From: an uncultured Pelagibacteraceae bacterium
GTDB lineage: Bacteria > Pseudomonadota > Alphaproteobacteria > Pelagibacterales > Pelagibacteraceae
Reading direction: 5' to 3'
DNA length: 64,000 bases
Assembly (NCBI GenBank): GCA_902588635.1
Contig: CACIPW010000001.1
Coordinates: 1 to 64,000 of the forward strand
The notes beneath the pieces were generated by a model, which saw only the letters and a list, made by a program, of their open reading frames with translations, was not told where the DNA came from and made no database searches. This document shows positions 49,843 through 61,185 of the stretch, in pieces. Position 1 is the stretch's first letter. Each line of letters starts with the position of its first letter. Position numbers and translations under genes: made by a program.

Positions 49843-50666
49843 TATAAATTTATTTCAATATTTTTAATATCAGAAACAGGCCCCTTCATGTGAATAATAT
49901 TTTTATCATCAATAAAAATTGATAATTTACCAAGTTCAAACTCGATGTCTGTATTTTGTCGGACTAATTTTTTAATATTTCCTGCTACCACTGTTGCGCA
50001 TGCAGCTGTCCCACAAGCTTTAGTAAGCCCAGCCCCTCTTTCCCAAACTCTTACTTTTATTAAATTTTTATTTATAACTTTAGCTAACGTAACATTGCAT
50101 TTTTCAGGAAAAAGTTCATGATTTTCAATATTGGGACCAATTTTTTTCAAATCATAGTCATCAATATTTTCTACAAAAAAAATAACGTGAGGATTGCCAA
50201 CGTTAATTGCTATGCCTCCAACATGTATATTTTCATTTTTATCTGAAATTTTTATTTCTAAATTTTTTGTATTTACATTTTTTTTTAATGGGATTTCTTT
50301 CCAACTTGTTTTTGGTTTATTAATCTCTGTTTCTATAATATTTTTTTCTAAAATATTCGATTTTAGTATTCCAGATGATGTCCATACAGTAATTTTTTTT
50401 TTGTTATTCTCTTTTGATAATAAATCAGCAACACATCTGGTTCCGTTACCACATGCACCAGAAGAACCACCATCTGAATTGTAAAATTCTAAACTAGCAT
50501 CAAATTCTGTATTTTTTTTTATAAGTATAAGTTGATCACATCCAATAAAATTTCGATCACATATTTTAATTATTTGATCTTTAGAAAGATCAAAAGTATT
50601 GATTCTTTGATCAATGATTACAAAATCATTACCTAAACCATCCATTTTAAAAGCTTTGATATTCAT
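49842..50666 (-). CDS. dapF: Diaminopimelate epimerase
   Basis: KMDGLGNDFVIID, SDGGSSGACGNGTRC, ERGAGLTKACGTAACA. Confidence 0.97.
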   Translation of the reverse strand: MNIKAFKMDGLGNDFVIIDQRINTFDLSKDQIIKICDRNFIGCDQLILIKKNTEFDASLEFYNSDGGSSGACGNGTRCVADLLSKENNKKKITVWTSSGILKSNILEKNIIETEINKPKTSWKEIPLKKNVNTKNLEIKISDKNENIHVGGIAINVGNPHVIFFVENIDDYDLKKIGPNIENHELFPEKCNVTLAKVINKNLIKVRVWERGAGLTKACGTAACATVVAGNIKKLVRQNTDIEFELGKLSIFIDDKNIIHMKGPVSDIKNIEINL

Positions 50667-50719
50667 ATACTGATATTTAACTTATTTATTGACTTTTTGA
50701 ACCTCTATTATAGGTTGAC

Positions 50720-50813
50720 GCAGTTTCCGCAAAAACATTAAATTTGCGGTGTCTTTGGCAACAAAGAGATCGACACTAGTCTGCGAGGGTTCGCCCACTA
50801 GTGCGATAACTGC
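50720..50813 (+). promoter_or_regulatory. Structured leader RNA upstream of ffh (closing stem plus three hairpins)
   Basis: GCAGTT/AACTGC closing stem; CCGCAAA/TTTGCGG; CTTTG-GCAA-CAAAG; CACTAGT-CT-GCGA-GGGT-TCGC-CC-ACTAGTG. Confidence 0.75.
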
Positions 50814-50827
50814 TGTGTGAAAGTATT

Positions 50828-52189
50828 ATGTTTGAAAATTTAACAAATAAATTTGAAGAAATATTTTCTTCGTTAAAAAAAGCACCTTCGCTTGATGAAA
50901 AACAAGTAGATGAAGGATTGAGAAATATTAGACAGGCTCTTTTAGAGGCAGATGTATCTCTAAAAGTTGCTAAAGAATTTATTGGCAATGTTAAGCCTAA
51001 AGTTTTAGGGCAAGAGATAATTAGATCAACTTCTCCAGGTCAGATGATAGTTAAAATAGTTTATGATGAACTCGTAAAACTTTTAGGAGAAAATAACTCT
51101 GATATAAATCTTAATGCAGTTCCTCCTGTACCTATAATGTTAGTTGGTTTACAAGGTTCAGGTAAAACTACAACAACAGCCAAACTAGGTAAATTTTTAG
51201 AAAAGAATAAAAAAAAGAAAATAATGATGGTTAGTTTGGATGTTTATAGACCTGCTGCGCAGGAACAGCTTAAATCATTAGGAGAACAAAATAATATTAC
51301 AACACTGCCAGTGATTGAAGGTCAATTACCAGCAGATATATGTAGAAGAGCGGTTAGTGCCGCAAATCTTAGTGGAGCAGAAGTTATATTATTTGATACA
51401 GCTGGCAGAACAGAAATTGATTTACAAATGATGAGCGAAATAAAACAAATTGAAAGCATTATTAAGCCAGCCGAAACGTTCTTGGTTGCAGATTCATTAA
51501 CCGGCCAAGTTGCAGCAGAAGTAGCTAAAGAATTTAAAAACACTGTAAATCTTACAGGTATTATTTTGACTAGAGCGGATGGTGATGCAAGAGGTGGAGC
51601 AGCTGTAAGCATGAAATATGTTTCAGACGTACCTATTAAATTTTTAGGAATAGGAGAAAAAATAGAAAATATTGAAGTTTTTCATCCAGATCGTATTGCA
51701 AACAGAATTTTAGGTATGGGAGATGTTGTTTCATTAGTAGAAAAAGCAGCACAAGATCTTGGAGAAGAAAATATTAAAAAGGCTGAAGAAAATTTAAAAA
51801 AAGGCCAGTTTTCTATGGAGGATTATTTAACACAGCTAAGACAAATGAAAAAAATGGGAGGCATAGAAGGAGTAATGTCATTTATGCCAGGAGTTTCAAA
51901 AGTAAAATCTCAAATGGATGCTGCAGGAATTGATGAAAAAATTATAATTCAAAATGAAGCAATAATTTTATCTATGACAAAAAAAGAGAGGCAAGATCCA
52001 AAAATAATTAATGGTTCAAGAAAAAAAAGAATTGCTAATGGCTCTGGAACAGATGCAGCCACTATCAATAAATTGCTTAAGCAATTTAAAATGATGTCTG
52101 AAATGATGAAAAAGATGTCAAAAGGAAATCTGAAAGGCATGACTGACAAAGGAATACCGCCAGAGCTTTTTAATCAACTAAAACAATAA
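50828..52189 (+). CDS. ffh: Signal recognition particle protein Ffh
   Basis: [40 protein letters not shown], Met-rich M domain. Confidence 0.97.
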   Translation: MFENLTNKFEEIFSSLKKAPSLDEKQVDEGLRNIRQALLEADVSLKVAKEFIGNVKPKVLGQEIIRSTSPGQMIVKIVYDELVKLLGENNSDINLNAVPPVPIMLVGLQGSGKTTTTAKLGKFLEKNKKKKIMMVSLDVYRPAAQEQLKSLGEQNNITTLPVIEGQLPADICRRAVSAANLSGAEVILFDTAGRTEIDLQMMSEIKQIESIIKPAETFLVADSLTGQVAAEVAKEFKNTVNLTGIILTRADGDARGGAAVSMKYVSDVPIKFLGIGEKIENIEVFHPDRIANRILGMGDVVSLVEKAAQDLGEENIKKAEENLKKGQFSMEDYLTQLRQMKKMGGIEGVMSFMPGVSKVKSQMDAAGIDEKIIIQNEAIILSMTKKERQDPKIINGSRKKRIANGSGTDAATINKLLKQFKMMSEMMKKMSKGNLKGMTDKGIPPELFNQLKQ

Positions 52190-52199
52190 AGGAGAAAAA

Positions 52200-52646
52200 A
52201 TGTTAAAATTAAGATTATCTATGGGGGGAACAAAAAAAAGACCCGTATATAAAATAGTGGTTGCGGACAGCAGATTCGCAAGAGATGGAAGATTTATAGA
52301 AAAACTTGGTTTTTTTAATCCGCTATTACCAAAAGAAAAAAAAGAAAGAGTTGGCTTAGAAACTGATAGAATTAAATATTGGCTAGGACAAGGAGCGCAA
52401 CCTACAACTAGAGTTGCAAGAATTCTTGGAGAAAACCAGCTAATGTCAATGCCAGCTAAAGGAAACAATCCTCAAAAGGCAATTCCAAAAAAAGATAGAA
52501 AGAAAAAAGATGAAAAAGCACCTTCTGGTGATGCACCTAAGGAAGAAGCCAAAAAAGCAGAAGCACCTAAGGAAGAAGCTAAAAAAGCAGAAGCACCTAA
52601 GGAAGAAGCTAAAAAAGCAGAAGCACCTAAGGAAGAAAAAAAATAA
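52200..52646 (+). CDS. rpsP: 30S ribosomal protein S16 with repetitive C-terminal extension
   Basis: [41 protein letters not shown]; ([10 protein letters not shown])n tail. Confidence 0.97.
   Translation: MLKLRLSMGGTKKRPVYKIVVADSRFARDGRFIEKLGFFNPLLPKEKKERVGLETDRIKYWLGQGAQPTTRVARILGENQLMSMPAKGNNPQKAIPKKDRKKKDEKAPSGDAPKEEAKKAEAPKEEAKKAEAPKEEAKKAEAPKEEKK
52533..52637 (+). repeat. 30-bp tandem repeat, four starts (52533, 52563, 52593, 52623; last copy partial)
   Basis: GCACCTAAGGAAGAAGCYAAAAAAGCAGAA units, nearly identical. Confidence 0.95.
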
Positions 52647-52649
52647 TTT

Positions 52650-53336
52650 ATGTGGCAAGCGCAAATATTTACTTTGTATCCAGAATTTTTTCCTGGTCCT
52701 TTATCAAAAGGACTTTATGGAAAAGCATTAGAAAAAAAAATGTGGAATTTAAAAGTTGTAAATATAAGAGATGCTGCGGAAGACAAACATAAAACTGTTG
52801 ACGATACACCATTTGGAGGAGGAGCTGGAATGCTTTTGAAAGCTGATATTTTGGCAAAATCCATTGATAGTAATTTACAAGATGGAAGTAGAATTTTTTA
52901 TTTATCTCCAAAAGGAAAAAAATTTGATCAAAAATTTGCAAAAGAACTTTCAAAGGAAAAATCAATAAATTTAATTTGTGGACACTTCGAAGGAGTTGAT
53001 GAAAGACTATTATCCACAAGAAACATTGAAGAAATAAGCATTGGAGATTTTATTTTGTCTGGTGGAGAGTCTGCCGCTTTTGTAATAATTGATAGTATTC
53101 TTAGATTATTACCTGGAATTTTAGGAAATGATTTATCAAAAGAAAATGAAAGTTTTGAAAATGGATTATTAGAATATCCACAATATACAAAACCTCAAAT
53201 TTGGGAGAAAAAAGGCATTCCTGAAGTCTTATTATCAGGCGATCATGCTAAAATTAAAGACTGGCGTTTGTCTCAATCTGAGGCTATAACACGCGTCCGA
53301 AGACCAGATTTATGGCAAAAATATAAAAAGAACTAA
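52650..53336 (+). CDS. trmD: tRNA (guanine-N1)-methyltransferase
   Basis: [55 protein letters not shown]. Confidence 0.97.
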   Translation: MWQAQIFTLYPEFFPGPLSKGLYGKALEKKMWNLKVVNIRDAAEDKHKTVDDTPFGGGAGMLLKADILAKSIDSNLQDGSRIFYLSPKGKKFDQKFAKELSKEKSINLICGHFEGVDERLLSTRNIEEISIGDFILSGGESAAFVIIDSILRLLPGILGNDLSKENESFENGLLEYPQYTKPQIWEKKGIPEVLLSGDHAKIKDWRLSQSEAITRVRRPDLWQKYKKN

Positions 53337-53337
53337 C

Positions 53338-53862
53338 TTGATAAATATTACAATGAAAACAATTGAAGAAATTAATAATTTGAATGTTAAAAAAATTCAG
53401 GCTGAGAAAAAATTACCACAATTTTTTCCAGGAGATATTGTTAAAGTTGGAGTTAGAATTACAGAAGGAAAGAGAGACAGAATTCAATATTTTGAAGGTG
53501 TTTGTATTGCAAAGAAAAGTCGTGATATTAACTCTTCTTTTACAGTAAGAAAAATTTCTTTTGGTGAAGGTGTTGAAAGAACTTTTGCTCTATACAGCCC
53601 AATAGTTGATTCTATAAAAGTTATAAGATCAGGAGAAGTTAGAAGAGCAAAATTGTATTATTTAAGAGATAGAACTGGAAAATCTGCAAGAATCACTGAA
53701 AAAATTAAAAAGAAAATAGGAATAGAAGTTGATACCAAACCTGAAACTGTAAATGAAGAAAATGTGGCTCCAGTTGCTTCTGGAACAGATTTAAAGGATG
53801 ATAACAAAAAAGCAGAAATTCAACCAGAGCCAAAGAAAGAAAGTTCTAAAGAAAAAAAATAA
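53338..53862 (+). CDS. rplS: 50S ribosomal protein L19 with C-terminal extension
   Basis: [47 protein letters not shown]; about 50-aa polar tail. Confidence 0.96.
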   Translation: MINITMKTIEEINNLNVKKIQAEKKLPQFFPGDIVKVGVRITEGKRDRIQYFEGVCIAKKSRDINSSFTVRKISFGEGVERTFALYSPIVDSIKVIRSGEVRRAKLYYLRDRTGKSARITEKIKKKIGIEVDTKPETVNEENVAPVASGTDLKDDNKKAEIQPEPKKESSKEKK

Positions 53863-53873
53863 TTTTTTTTTCA

Positions 53874-55277
53874 ATGTCACTAACACTTTACGATAAAATT
53901 TGGAATGAACATTTAGTTCATCAACAAGACGATGGTACTGCTTTGTTATTTGTTGATAGACATTTAATACATGAAGTTACAAGTCCGCAAGCTTTTGAAG
54001 GCTTAAGAAATTCAAATAGAAAAGTAAGACAGCCACACTTAACATTAGCTGTTGCAGATCATAATGTTCCAACAACTGATAGAAGTAAAGGAATAGATGA
54101 TAAAGAATCTAAAATACAAGTGGATACTTTAGAAACTAACTGTAAAGAATTTGGTATTCAACTTTTTGGAATGAGCGATAAACGTCAAGGCATTGTTCAT
54201 ATAATTGGTCCAGAACAGGGCTTTACTCAGCCCGGTACGGTAATTGTATGTGGTGATAGCCATACAGCTACTCACGGAGCTTTCGGAGCTTTAGCTTTTG
54301 GCATTGGAACATCTGAGGTTGAACATGTATTAGCAACACAAACACTAGTTCAAAAAAAAGCAAAAAATTTTAGAATTAATGTAAATGGTAAGCTTCCTAT
54401 TGGAGTAACATCAAAAGATGTAATTTTACAAATTATTGGAAAAATTGGAACCGCCGGAGGCACAGGCAGCGTTATTGAATATTCTGGAAGTTTAATAACT
54501 TCTCTAAGCGTTGAACAAAGAATGACAATTTGCAACATGACTATTGAAGGTGGTGCAAGAGCAGGACTTATAGAACCTGATCAAAAAATTTTTGATTATT
54601 TAAAAGATAAACCAATGTCTCCAAAAAAAGAAAACTGGGACAAAGCAGTAGATTACTGGAAAAATTTAAAATCAGATAAAGATGCTAAGTTTGATAAAGA
54701 GGTTAATTTAAAAGCCGAAGAAATTATACCAATGGTGACATGGGGCACTTCTCCCCAAGATGTAATTACTATTGAAGGCAAAGTTCCTAATCCAATTAAT
54801 GAAAAAGATTCAGATAAAAAAAATTCAATGGAAAGATCATTAAAATATATGGGTCTAAAACCTGATACTGCTGCAAAAGATATAAAGATTGACAAAGTTT
54901 TTATTGGTAGTTGCACAAATGGAAGAATTGAAGATTTAAGAGAAGCGGCAAAAATATTAAAGGACAAAAAGAAAGCAGGTCACGTTCATGCAATGGTAGT
55001 TCCGGGATCAGGATTAGTTAAACAACAAGCCGAGCAAGAGGGATTGGATAAGATTTTTATTAACTCGGGATTTGAATGGAGAGAACCAGGGTGTTCTATG
55101 TGTCTTGCAATGAATGCTGATAAATTAAAACCTGAAGAAAGATGTGCATCTACTTCCAATAGAAATTTTGAAGGGAGACAAGGTCGAGGAGGAAGAACTC
55201 ATTTAGTTAGTCCTGGAATGGCAGCAGCAGCAGCTATATCAGGAAACCTTGATGACGTCAGAAAGTATCAAAATTAA
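53874..55277 (+). CDS. leuC: 3-isopropylmalate dehydratase large subunit
   Basis: [52 protein letters not shown]. Confidence 0.97.
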   Translation: MSLTLYDKIWNEHLVHQQDDGTALLFVDRHLIHEVTSPQAFEGLRNSNRKVRQPHLTLAVADHNVPTTDRSKGIDDKESKIQVDTLETNCKEFGIQLFGMSDKRQGIVHIIGPEQGFTQPGTVIVCGDSHTATHGAFGALAFGIGTSEVEHVLATQTLVQKKAKNFRINVNGKLPIGVTSKDVILQIIGKIGTAGGTGSVIEYSGSLITSLSVEQRMTICNMTIEGGARAGLIEPDQKIFDYLKDKPMSPKKENWDKAVDYWKNLKSDKDAKFDKEVNLKAEEIIPMVTWGTSPQDVITIEGKVPNPINEKDSDKKNSMERSLKYMGLKPDTAAKDIKIDKVFIGSCTNGRIEDLREAAKILKDKKKAGHVHAMVVPGSGLVKQQAEQEGLDKIFINSGFEWREPGCSMCLAMNADKLKPEERCASTSNRNFEGRQGRGGRTHLVSPGMAAAAAISGNLDDVRKYQN

Positions 55278-55889
55278 ATGCAAAAATTTACTTCCATAAA
55301 AGGTGTGCCTACATATTTACCAATTGTAAATATAGACACTGATATGATTATTCCGAAACAGTTTTTAAAAACTATAAAAAGAACAGGGCTGGGAAAAAAT
55401 TTATTTTTTGAATTAAGATATGATGAAAAAGGAAATGAGATTAAAGATTTTATTCTTAATCAAAAACCACACAATAATTCAAAAATATTAATTACTGGAA
55501 AAAATTTTGGTTGTGGATCTTCAAGAGAACATGCCCCTTGGGCGTTACTAGATTTTGGAATAACTTGCGTCATAAGTTCAAGTTATGCAGACATTTTCTA
55601 TAACAATTGTTTTAAAAATGGAATTTTGCCTATTATTTTAAAAGAAGAAAAAATAAAGGAACTATCAGAGTATTCCAGCAGAAAAGAAGAAATATCAGTT
55701 GATTTAAAAGAGCAAAAGATTATTTATGGTAATAATGCAGTTGAATTTGATATTGATCCATTTAAAAAAAAATGTTTATTAGAAGGATTGGACGATATTG
55801 CGCTTTCTTTAGAAAGATCAGATAAAATAACTTCTTTTGAAAAAGATTTAAAAAATAAAAAACCATGGATATTTAATGATCAAAGTTAA
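55278..55889 (+). CDS. leuD: 3-isopropylmalate dehydratase small subunit
   Basis: [44 protein letters not shown]. Confidence 0.97.
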   Translation: MQKFTSIKGVPTYLPIVNIDTDMIIPKQFLKTIKRTGLGKNLFFELRYDEKGNEIKDFILNQKPHNNSKILITGKNFGCGSSREHAPWALLDFGITCVISSSYADIFYNNCFKNGILPIILKEEKIKELSEYSSRKEEISVDLKEQKIIYGNNAVEFDIDPFKKKCLLEGLDDIALSLERSDKITSFEKDLKNKKPWIFNDQS

Positions 55890-56982
55890 AAAAAGAAAAA
55901 TTTTACTTTTGCCCGGAGATGGTGTTGGACCAGAGGTAATTCATGAGATCAAAAAAATTATTACATGGCTTAACTCAAAAAAATCTTTAGATTTTGAAAT
56001 AGATGAAGATTTAGCCGGAGGGGTATCTTATGACAAGCATGGAACCCCAATTACAGATGAAGTTTTTTATAAAGCTTTGGAGAGTGAAGTTGTAATGTTA
56101 GGTGCTGTTGGAGGTCCCAAGTGGGACAATCTTGAGTTTTCAAAAAAACCTGAAAGAGCATTATTAAAATTAAGAAAAGAATTAAAATTATTTGCGAATT
56201 TAAGGCCAGCAATATGTTTTAAACAATTAGTTGATGCGTCTACTCTTAAACCTGAAATTGTTTCGGGCTTAGATATCATGATTGTAAGAGAGCTTACTGG
56301 AGGAATATATTTTGGTGAACCAAGAGGAATTAAACCTATAGATAACGGTGAAAGAAAAGGAGTTAATACTCATACTTACACTAGTAGTGAAATTATAAGA
56401 GTGGCAAAAGTTGCTTTTGATTTAGCTAAAAAAAGATCAAATAAAGTTACATCTTGTGAAAAGTCAAATGTAATGGAAGCAGGCCAACTTTGGAAAGAAG
56501 AAGTTCAGGCACTACATGATAAAGAGTATAAAGAAATAGAATTAAATCATATGCTTGCTGACAATTGTGCAATGCAATTATTAAGAAACCCTAAACAGTT
56601 TGATGTCATTGTAACAGACAACTTATTTGGTGACATGTTGTCAGATCAGGCCTCAATGTTAACCGGTTCATTAGGCCTTTTACCTTCAGCATCACTTGGT
56701 GCAAAAAATAAAGATGGTGAAATGAGAGCAATGTATGAACCTATACATGGTTCAGCTCCAGATATAGCTGGCAAAGGAATAGCCAACCCAATAGCAACAA
56801 TTTTAAGTTTTGCAATGGCACTAAGGTATTCGCTAGACCTAGATAAAGAAGCGGATAATTTAGAAAAGGCAGTACAAGATGTGTTAAATGATGGGTTAAG
56901 AACAAAAGATATTATATCCAAAGGCAAGAAGGAAGTATCAACATCACAAATGGGCGATGCTATAATTTCAAAATTGCAATAA
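55876..56982 (+). CDS. leuB: 3-isopropylmalate dehydrogenase
   Basis: [49 protein letters not shown]. Confidence 0.97.
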   Translation: MIKVKKRKILLLPGDGVGPEVIHEIKKIITWLNSKKSLDFEIDEDLAGGVSYDKHGTPITDEVFYKALESEVVMLGAVGGPKWDNLEFSKKPERALLKLRKELKLFANLRPAICFKQLVDASTLKPEIVSGLDIMIVRELTGGIYFGEPRGIKPIDNGERKGVNTHTYTSSEIIRVAKVAFDLAKKRSNKVTSCEKSNVMEAGQLWKEEVQALHDKEYKEIELNHMLADNCAMQLLRNPKQFDVIVTDNLFGDMLSDQASMLTGSLGLLPSASLGAKNKDGEMRAMYEPIHGSAPDIAGKGIANPIATILSFAMALRYSLDLDKEADNLEKAVQDVLNDGLRTKDIISKGKKEVSTSQMGDAIISKLQ

Positions 56983-57008
56983 TTAATCATTTATTCTAAA
57001 CTTCTGAA

Positions 57009-58775
57009 ATGCCAAATTACACTGCTCCAGTAGAAGATATGATGTTTCTTTTCGACAAATTAAGAAATAACAAACATTATAATGAAATTGAAAAATACAA
57101 AGAGGTTAACTCTGAATTGGTTAAAAATATTTTAGAAGAAGCGGCTAAAATTAATCAAAATTTAATCCTTCCTCTTGCAAAAACTGGAGACGAAAACCCT
57201 ACAGTTTTAGAAAATGGAGTTGTTAGGACTCCACCTGGCTATAAAGAGGCGTATAAAAAATTTATTGAGGGCGGCTGGACATCTTTATCTTGTGATCCTA
57301 AATATGGAGGACAAGGTATGCCTAGAACTGTAAGTGCATTTTTCGATGAAATGATATCATCGTCTAGTCTCGCATTTAAGCTTTATAGCGAATTAACACT
57401 CGGTGCCTATAATTGCATTCATTATCATGCAACAGATGAAATAAAAGACAAGTACCTCCCAAAAATGGTTGAAGGAAAATGGAGTGGGACAATGTGTTTA
57501 ACTGAGCCAGTATGTGGCACTGACCTTGGGCTGCTTAAAACAAAAGCAACAGAGCAACCTGACGGAACTTTTAAAATAACCGGACAAAAAATATTTATTA
57601 CCTCAGGCGATCATGATCTTACAGAAAATATTGTACATCTGGTAATTGCAAGAGCTTCAGACTCACCGCCAGGCACAAAAGGAATAAGTTTATTTTTGGT
57701 ACCAAAATTTATAGTTAAAGATGATGGAACAATTGGATCAAGAAATGGAGTATCTACAGGATCCATAGAAACAAAAATGGGAATAAAAGGGTCAGCTACT
57801 TGTGTGTTAAATTTTGATGAAGCAAGCGGTTATATGATTGGCCCAAAAAATAAAGGACTAAGCCAAATGTTTACAATGATGAATTTAGAAAGAATTGTTG
57901 TGGGCATTCAAGGCTTAGGATTGTCAGAAATTGCTTACCAAAATTCATTAAACTATGCAAAAGAAAGAAAACAAGGAAAAAGTAATAATAATAAATCACA
58001 AAATGGAGGTGCGGATTTAATTATTGAACATGCAGATATTAGAAAATCTTTGTTAAATATGAAATCAATAATAGAAGGAGAAAGAGCTTTGTGTTTCTGG
58101 TTATCACAACAAACCGAAGTTAGCTTGAATCATAGTGATCCAAAAATTAAGGAAGAAGCATCTGATTTGGTTTCATTAATGACGCCAGTTGTAAAATCTT
58201 TATTTTCAGATATGGGAATGGAAATAACAAGCGATGCAATGCAGATATATGGTGGATATGGCTACACCAAAGACCAAGGAATTGAGCAATTATATAGAGA
58301 TAATAGAATAACCCCGATTTACGAGGGAACTAACTCTGTACAAGCAATTGATTTAGTTTTTAGAAAATTAGTAAATAAGAACGGAGATGTAATTAATAAT
58401 TATATTAAAATGATCAAGGGCGATTTAAATGATAATAACGATAATTTAAAACCATTTATAGAAAAATTGAAAATATATATTGAAAAATTAAATATTTTTT
58501 CAAACTGGATGAAGGAAAAGATAAAAAATTCAAAAGATGATGCAAACGCAGCTTCAAATGACTATTTAAGAGTACTTGGTTATGTTGCAATTGGGTATTC
58601 GTGGCTTAAAGTATTGGAGGTTAGTTATGAGGATTATTCAAATAACAAAGATTTTTACGAAGACAAAATTCAAACAGCAAATTTCTTTTTTAATAGAGTA
58701 TTGCCCAGAGTAGAAAGTCATTACTTGTCTGCAACTACTGGAAGTAAATATATAATGGATTTTAAATTTAATTAA
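57009..58775 (+). CDS. Acyl-CoA dehydrogenase, probable 3-methylmercaptopropionyl-CoA dehydrogenase (DmdC-like)
   Basis: 588 aa; MCLTEPVCGTDLGLLKTKA, QIYGGYGYTKDQGIEQLYRDNRITPIYEGTNSVQAIDLV; two genes upstream of dmdA in same operon. Confidence 0.85.
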   Translation: MPNYTAPVEDMMFLFDKLRNNKHYNEIEKYKEVNSELVKNILEEAAKINQNLILPLAKTGDENPTVLENGVVRTPPGYKEAYKKFIEGGWTSLSCDPKYGGQGMPRTVSAFFDEMISSSSLAFKLYSELTLGAYNCIHYHATDEIKDKYLPKMVEGKWSGTMCLTEPVCGTDLGLLKTKATEQPDGTFKITGQKIFITSGDHDLTENIVHLVIARASDSPPGTKGISLFLVPKFIVKDDGTIGSRNGVSTGSIETKMGIKGSATCVLNFDEASGYMIGPKNKGLSQMFTMMNLERIVVGIQGLGLSEIAYQNSLNYAKERKQGKSNNNKSQNGGADLIIEHADIRKSLLNMKSIIEGERALCFWLSQQTEVSLNHSDPKIKEEASDLVSLMTPVVKSLFSDMGMEITSDAMQIYGGYGYTKDQGIEQLYRDNRITPIYEGTNSVQAIDLVFRKLVNKNGDVINNYIKMIKGDLNDNNDNLKPFIEKLKIYIEKLNIFSNWMKEKIKNSKDDANAASNDYLRVLGYVAIGYSWLKVLEVSYEDYSNNKDFYEDKIQTANFFFNRVLPRVESHYLSATTGSKYIMDFKFN

Positions 58776-58777
58776 TT

Positions 58778-60406
58778 ATGAGTCATTACGAAACAAATTT
58801 AAACAAGAATAATGCTAATTTTGTTCCATTAACACCTCTATCTTTTTTACAAAGAGCAAAAGATATTTATCCTAATTATGAAGCAATCGTATATGAAGAT
58901 AGAAAATATACTTGGAATGAGGTGTATAAGCGATGTATTAAATTTGCAAGTGCATTAGAAAAAATTGGTATTAGCAAAGGAGATACAGTTTCATTTTTAG
59001 GTTTTAATACTCCTGAAATTTTTGAAGCTCATTATTCTGTTCCTATGACTGGTGGAGTATTAAATACAATTAATATTAGATTAGATGCTAAGACTATTGC
59101 CTACATTTTAGATCACAGTGATGCCAAGGTGTTGGTTGTGGATAGACAGCTTCATACTGAAGTCAAAAAGGCATTAAGTACTATAAAAAAAAAAATTACT
59201 ATAATTGATATAAATGATAAATATGCAGATCAATCAAAATTAGAAAAAATCGGTGATTTAGAGTATGAAGAATTTTTAAATACGGGTGATGAAAATTATA
59301 TTTGGAAAATGCCAGAAGATGAATGGCAAGCTATTTCATTAAGTTATACTTCTGGAACAACGGGAAATCCAAAAGGAGTTGTTTATCATCATAGGGGATC
59401 ATATTTAATGTCTACTGGTAGTGCGGTGGCTTGGGATATGCCTAATAGATTAAATTTTTTAACTATTGTACCAATGTTTCATTGTAACGGATGGTGCTAC
59501 CCTTGGACCGTTCCCATGCTAAATGGAAGAACAATTTGTCTTAGAAATATTGATGTTAAAAAAATATTCGAACTAATTGAAAAATATAATGTAACTCATT
59601 TTGGAGGAGCACCAATTGTACTAAATATGATTACTGGAGCACCGGAAAGTGATCGTAAAAAATTAAAGCAAAAAGTTTATGTGTTAACTGCTGGAGCTCC
59701 ACCACCAAGTATTATTTTTAAAAAAATGAAAAGTCTTGGTTTCGAAGTAATGCATGTTTATGGTTTAACCGAAACTTACGGACATGTAACACAATGTGCA
59801 TGGAATGAGGCATGGGAAGAATTAGAAGAGGAAAAACAAAATGAGATTAAAGCTAGACAAGGAGTAAGATATCCTAATACAGAAGGTGTAACGATTATGG
59901 ACCCAGAAACTATGAAGGAAGTTCCAAGGGATGGCAAAACAATTGGTGAGATAATGATAAGAGGAAATGTAGTAATGAAAGGCTATTTTAAAGATAAGGA
60001 CGCTACAAATAAAGCAATGAAAGGTGGATGGTTTCACACTGGAGATTTGGCAGTAATGAATCCAGATGGTTATGTAAAAATACAAGATAGATCTAAAGAC
60101 ATAATTATATCTGGTGGCGAAAATATATCATCAATTGAGATAGAAAATACATTAGCGAAACATCCTTCCGTATCTATTGCCGCAGTAGTGGCAAAACCTG
60201 ATGAAAAATGGGGAGAAGTACCTTGTGCATTTATAGAAATGGTTAAAGATAAACCAGTTACAGAAAAAGATTTAATTTCTTTTTGCAAAGAAACTCTTGC
60301 AAGTTTTAAAGTTCCCAAAAAAGTTGAATTTTGTGAACTTCCAAAAACATCTACAGGAAAAATCCAAAAATTTGAATTAAGAAAAAAGGCTAAGGAGTTA
60401 AACTGA
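58778..60406 (+). CDS. AMP-forming acyl-CoA ligase, probable 3-methylmercaptopropionyl-CoA ligase (DmdB-like)
   Basis: SLSYTSGTTGNPKGVVYHHRGSYLMS, GWFHTGDLAVMNPDGYVKIQDRSKDIIISGGENISS; context. Confidence 0.85.
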   Translation: MSHYETNLNKNNANFVPLTPLSFLQRAKDIYPNYEAIVYEDRKYTWNEVYKRCIKFASALEKIGISKGDTVSFLGFNTPEIFEAHYSVPMTGGVLNTINIRLDAKTIAYILDHSDAKVLVVDRQLHTEVKKALSTIKKKITIIDINDKYADQSKLEKIGDLEYEEFLNTGDENYIWKMPEDEWQAISLSYTSGTTGNPKGVVYHHRGSYLMSTGSAVAWDMPNRLNFLTIVPMFHCNGWCYPWTVPMLNGRTICLRNIDVKKIFELIEKYNVTHFGGAPIVLNMITGAPESDRKKLKQKVYVLTAGAPPPSIIFKKMKSLGFEVMHVYGLTETYGHVTQCAWNEAWEELEEEKQNEIKARQGVRYPNTEGVTIMDPETMKEVPRDGKTIGEIMIRGNVVMKGYFKDKDATNKAMKGGWFHTGDLAVMNPDGYVKIQDRSKDIIISGGENISSIEIENTLAKHPSVSIAAVVAKPDEKWGEVPCAFIEMVKDKPVTEKDLISFCKETLASFKVPKKVEFCELPKTSTGKIQKFELRKKAKELN

Positions 60407-61185
60407 ATTTAAACGTCGATAATAAAGACGTATTCGTGTCCACTAGCGGCATGAATATTGATAAAAAAAAACCATCAATTTTATTGATGCACGGAAGTGG
60501 GCTTACGCATATAGTTTGGTCTCTTCATGAGCAATTTTATTCGGCTAATGGATTTAATGTTCTTTCTGTTGATCTGCCAGGGCATGGAGAATCTGAAGGA
60601 CCCTCTTTAAAATCTATTGAAGAAATTTCTGATTGGGTAAAATCTTTAATTAAAGTCTTAAATATTTCTAAAATTAGTTTTATGGGGCATTCACAAGGAG
60701 GCCTTGTAGGAATTGACTTTGCTTCCAGATATCCAGAATTAATTGATAAGTTGGTTTTGGTTGCTGGGTCAAATAAAATGCCAGTCAATAAGGATCTTAT
60801 AGATTTAGCTGAATCCGGAGATGAGAAAGCAGTTTTGCTAATGATGAAATGGGGCTACGAAGGTTCGAAAGCTTTTATAGGAGGGAATCCAGTTAAAAAA
60901 ATTGTAAATTCTGCAAGAGCTATCAGAGAAGTATTAGCAGTAGACTTAAATGCCTGCAATAATTATAAGGATGGCGAAAATGCAATTAAAAAAATTAATT
61001 GTTCAACATTATGTATTTTTGGAGATCTAGATAGAATGGTACCAGTTAAAGTTGGAGTTAAAATGTCAGAGCAGATACAAAATTGCGAAACTAAAATTAT
61101 TTCAGATTGTGGTCATATGATACTTTTTGAAAAAGCATTTGAAATGAGAAAATTAGTAAAAGAATTTATACAAAAAAATAAATGA
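60403..61185 (+). CDS. Alpha/beta hydrolase of the dmd cluster (probable CTG start at 60403; track ORF begins at GTG 60436)
   Basis: [39 protein letters not shown]...DCGHM; AAGGAG SD at 60392-60397. Confidence 0.8.
   Translation: MNLNVDNKDVFVSTSGMNIDKKKPSILLMHGSGLTHIVWSLHEQFYSANGFNVLSVDLPGHGESEGPSLKSIEEISDWVKSLIKVLNISKISFMGHSQGGLVGIDFASRYPELIDKLVLVAGSNKMPVNKDLIDLAESGDEKAVLLMMKWGYEGSKAFIGGNPVKKIVNSARAIREVLAVDLNACNNYKDGENAIKKINCSTLCIFGDLDRMVPVKVGVKMSEQIQNCETKIISDCGHMILFEKAFEMRKLVKEFIQKNK

Noticed and set aside
50667-50827. SRP 4.5S RNA (ffs) or tmRNA piece upstream of ffh
   Set aside because: The conserved apical GGAA...AGCAG core of bacterial SRP RNA is absent, and there is no tRNA-like acceptor/CCA end. 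Called a structured ffh leader instead.
52533-52637. CRISPR-like periodic repeat
   Set aside because: Direct head-to-tail 30-bp units without spacers, in frame within rpsP; no cas genes.
52446-52731. ORFs 52446..52664 (-) and 52510..52731 (+) across the rpsP repeat
   Set aside because: Alternate-frame readings of the 30-bp repeat ([10 protein letters not shown]..., FFLRCFCFF...), artefacts of periodicity.
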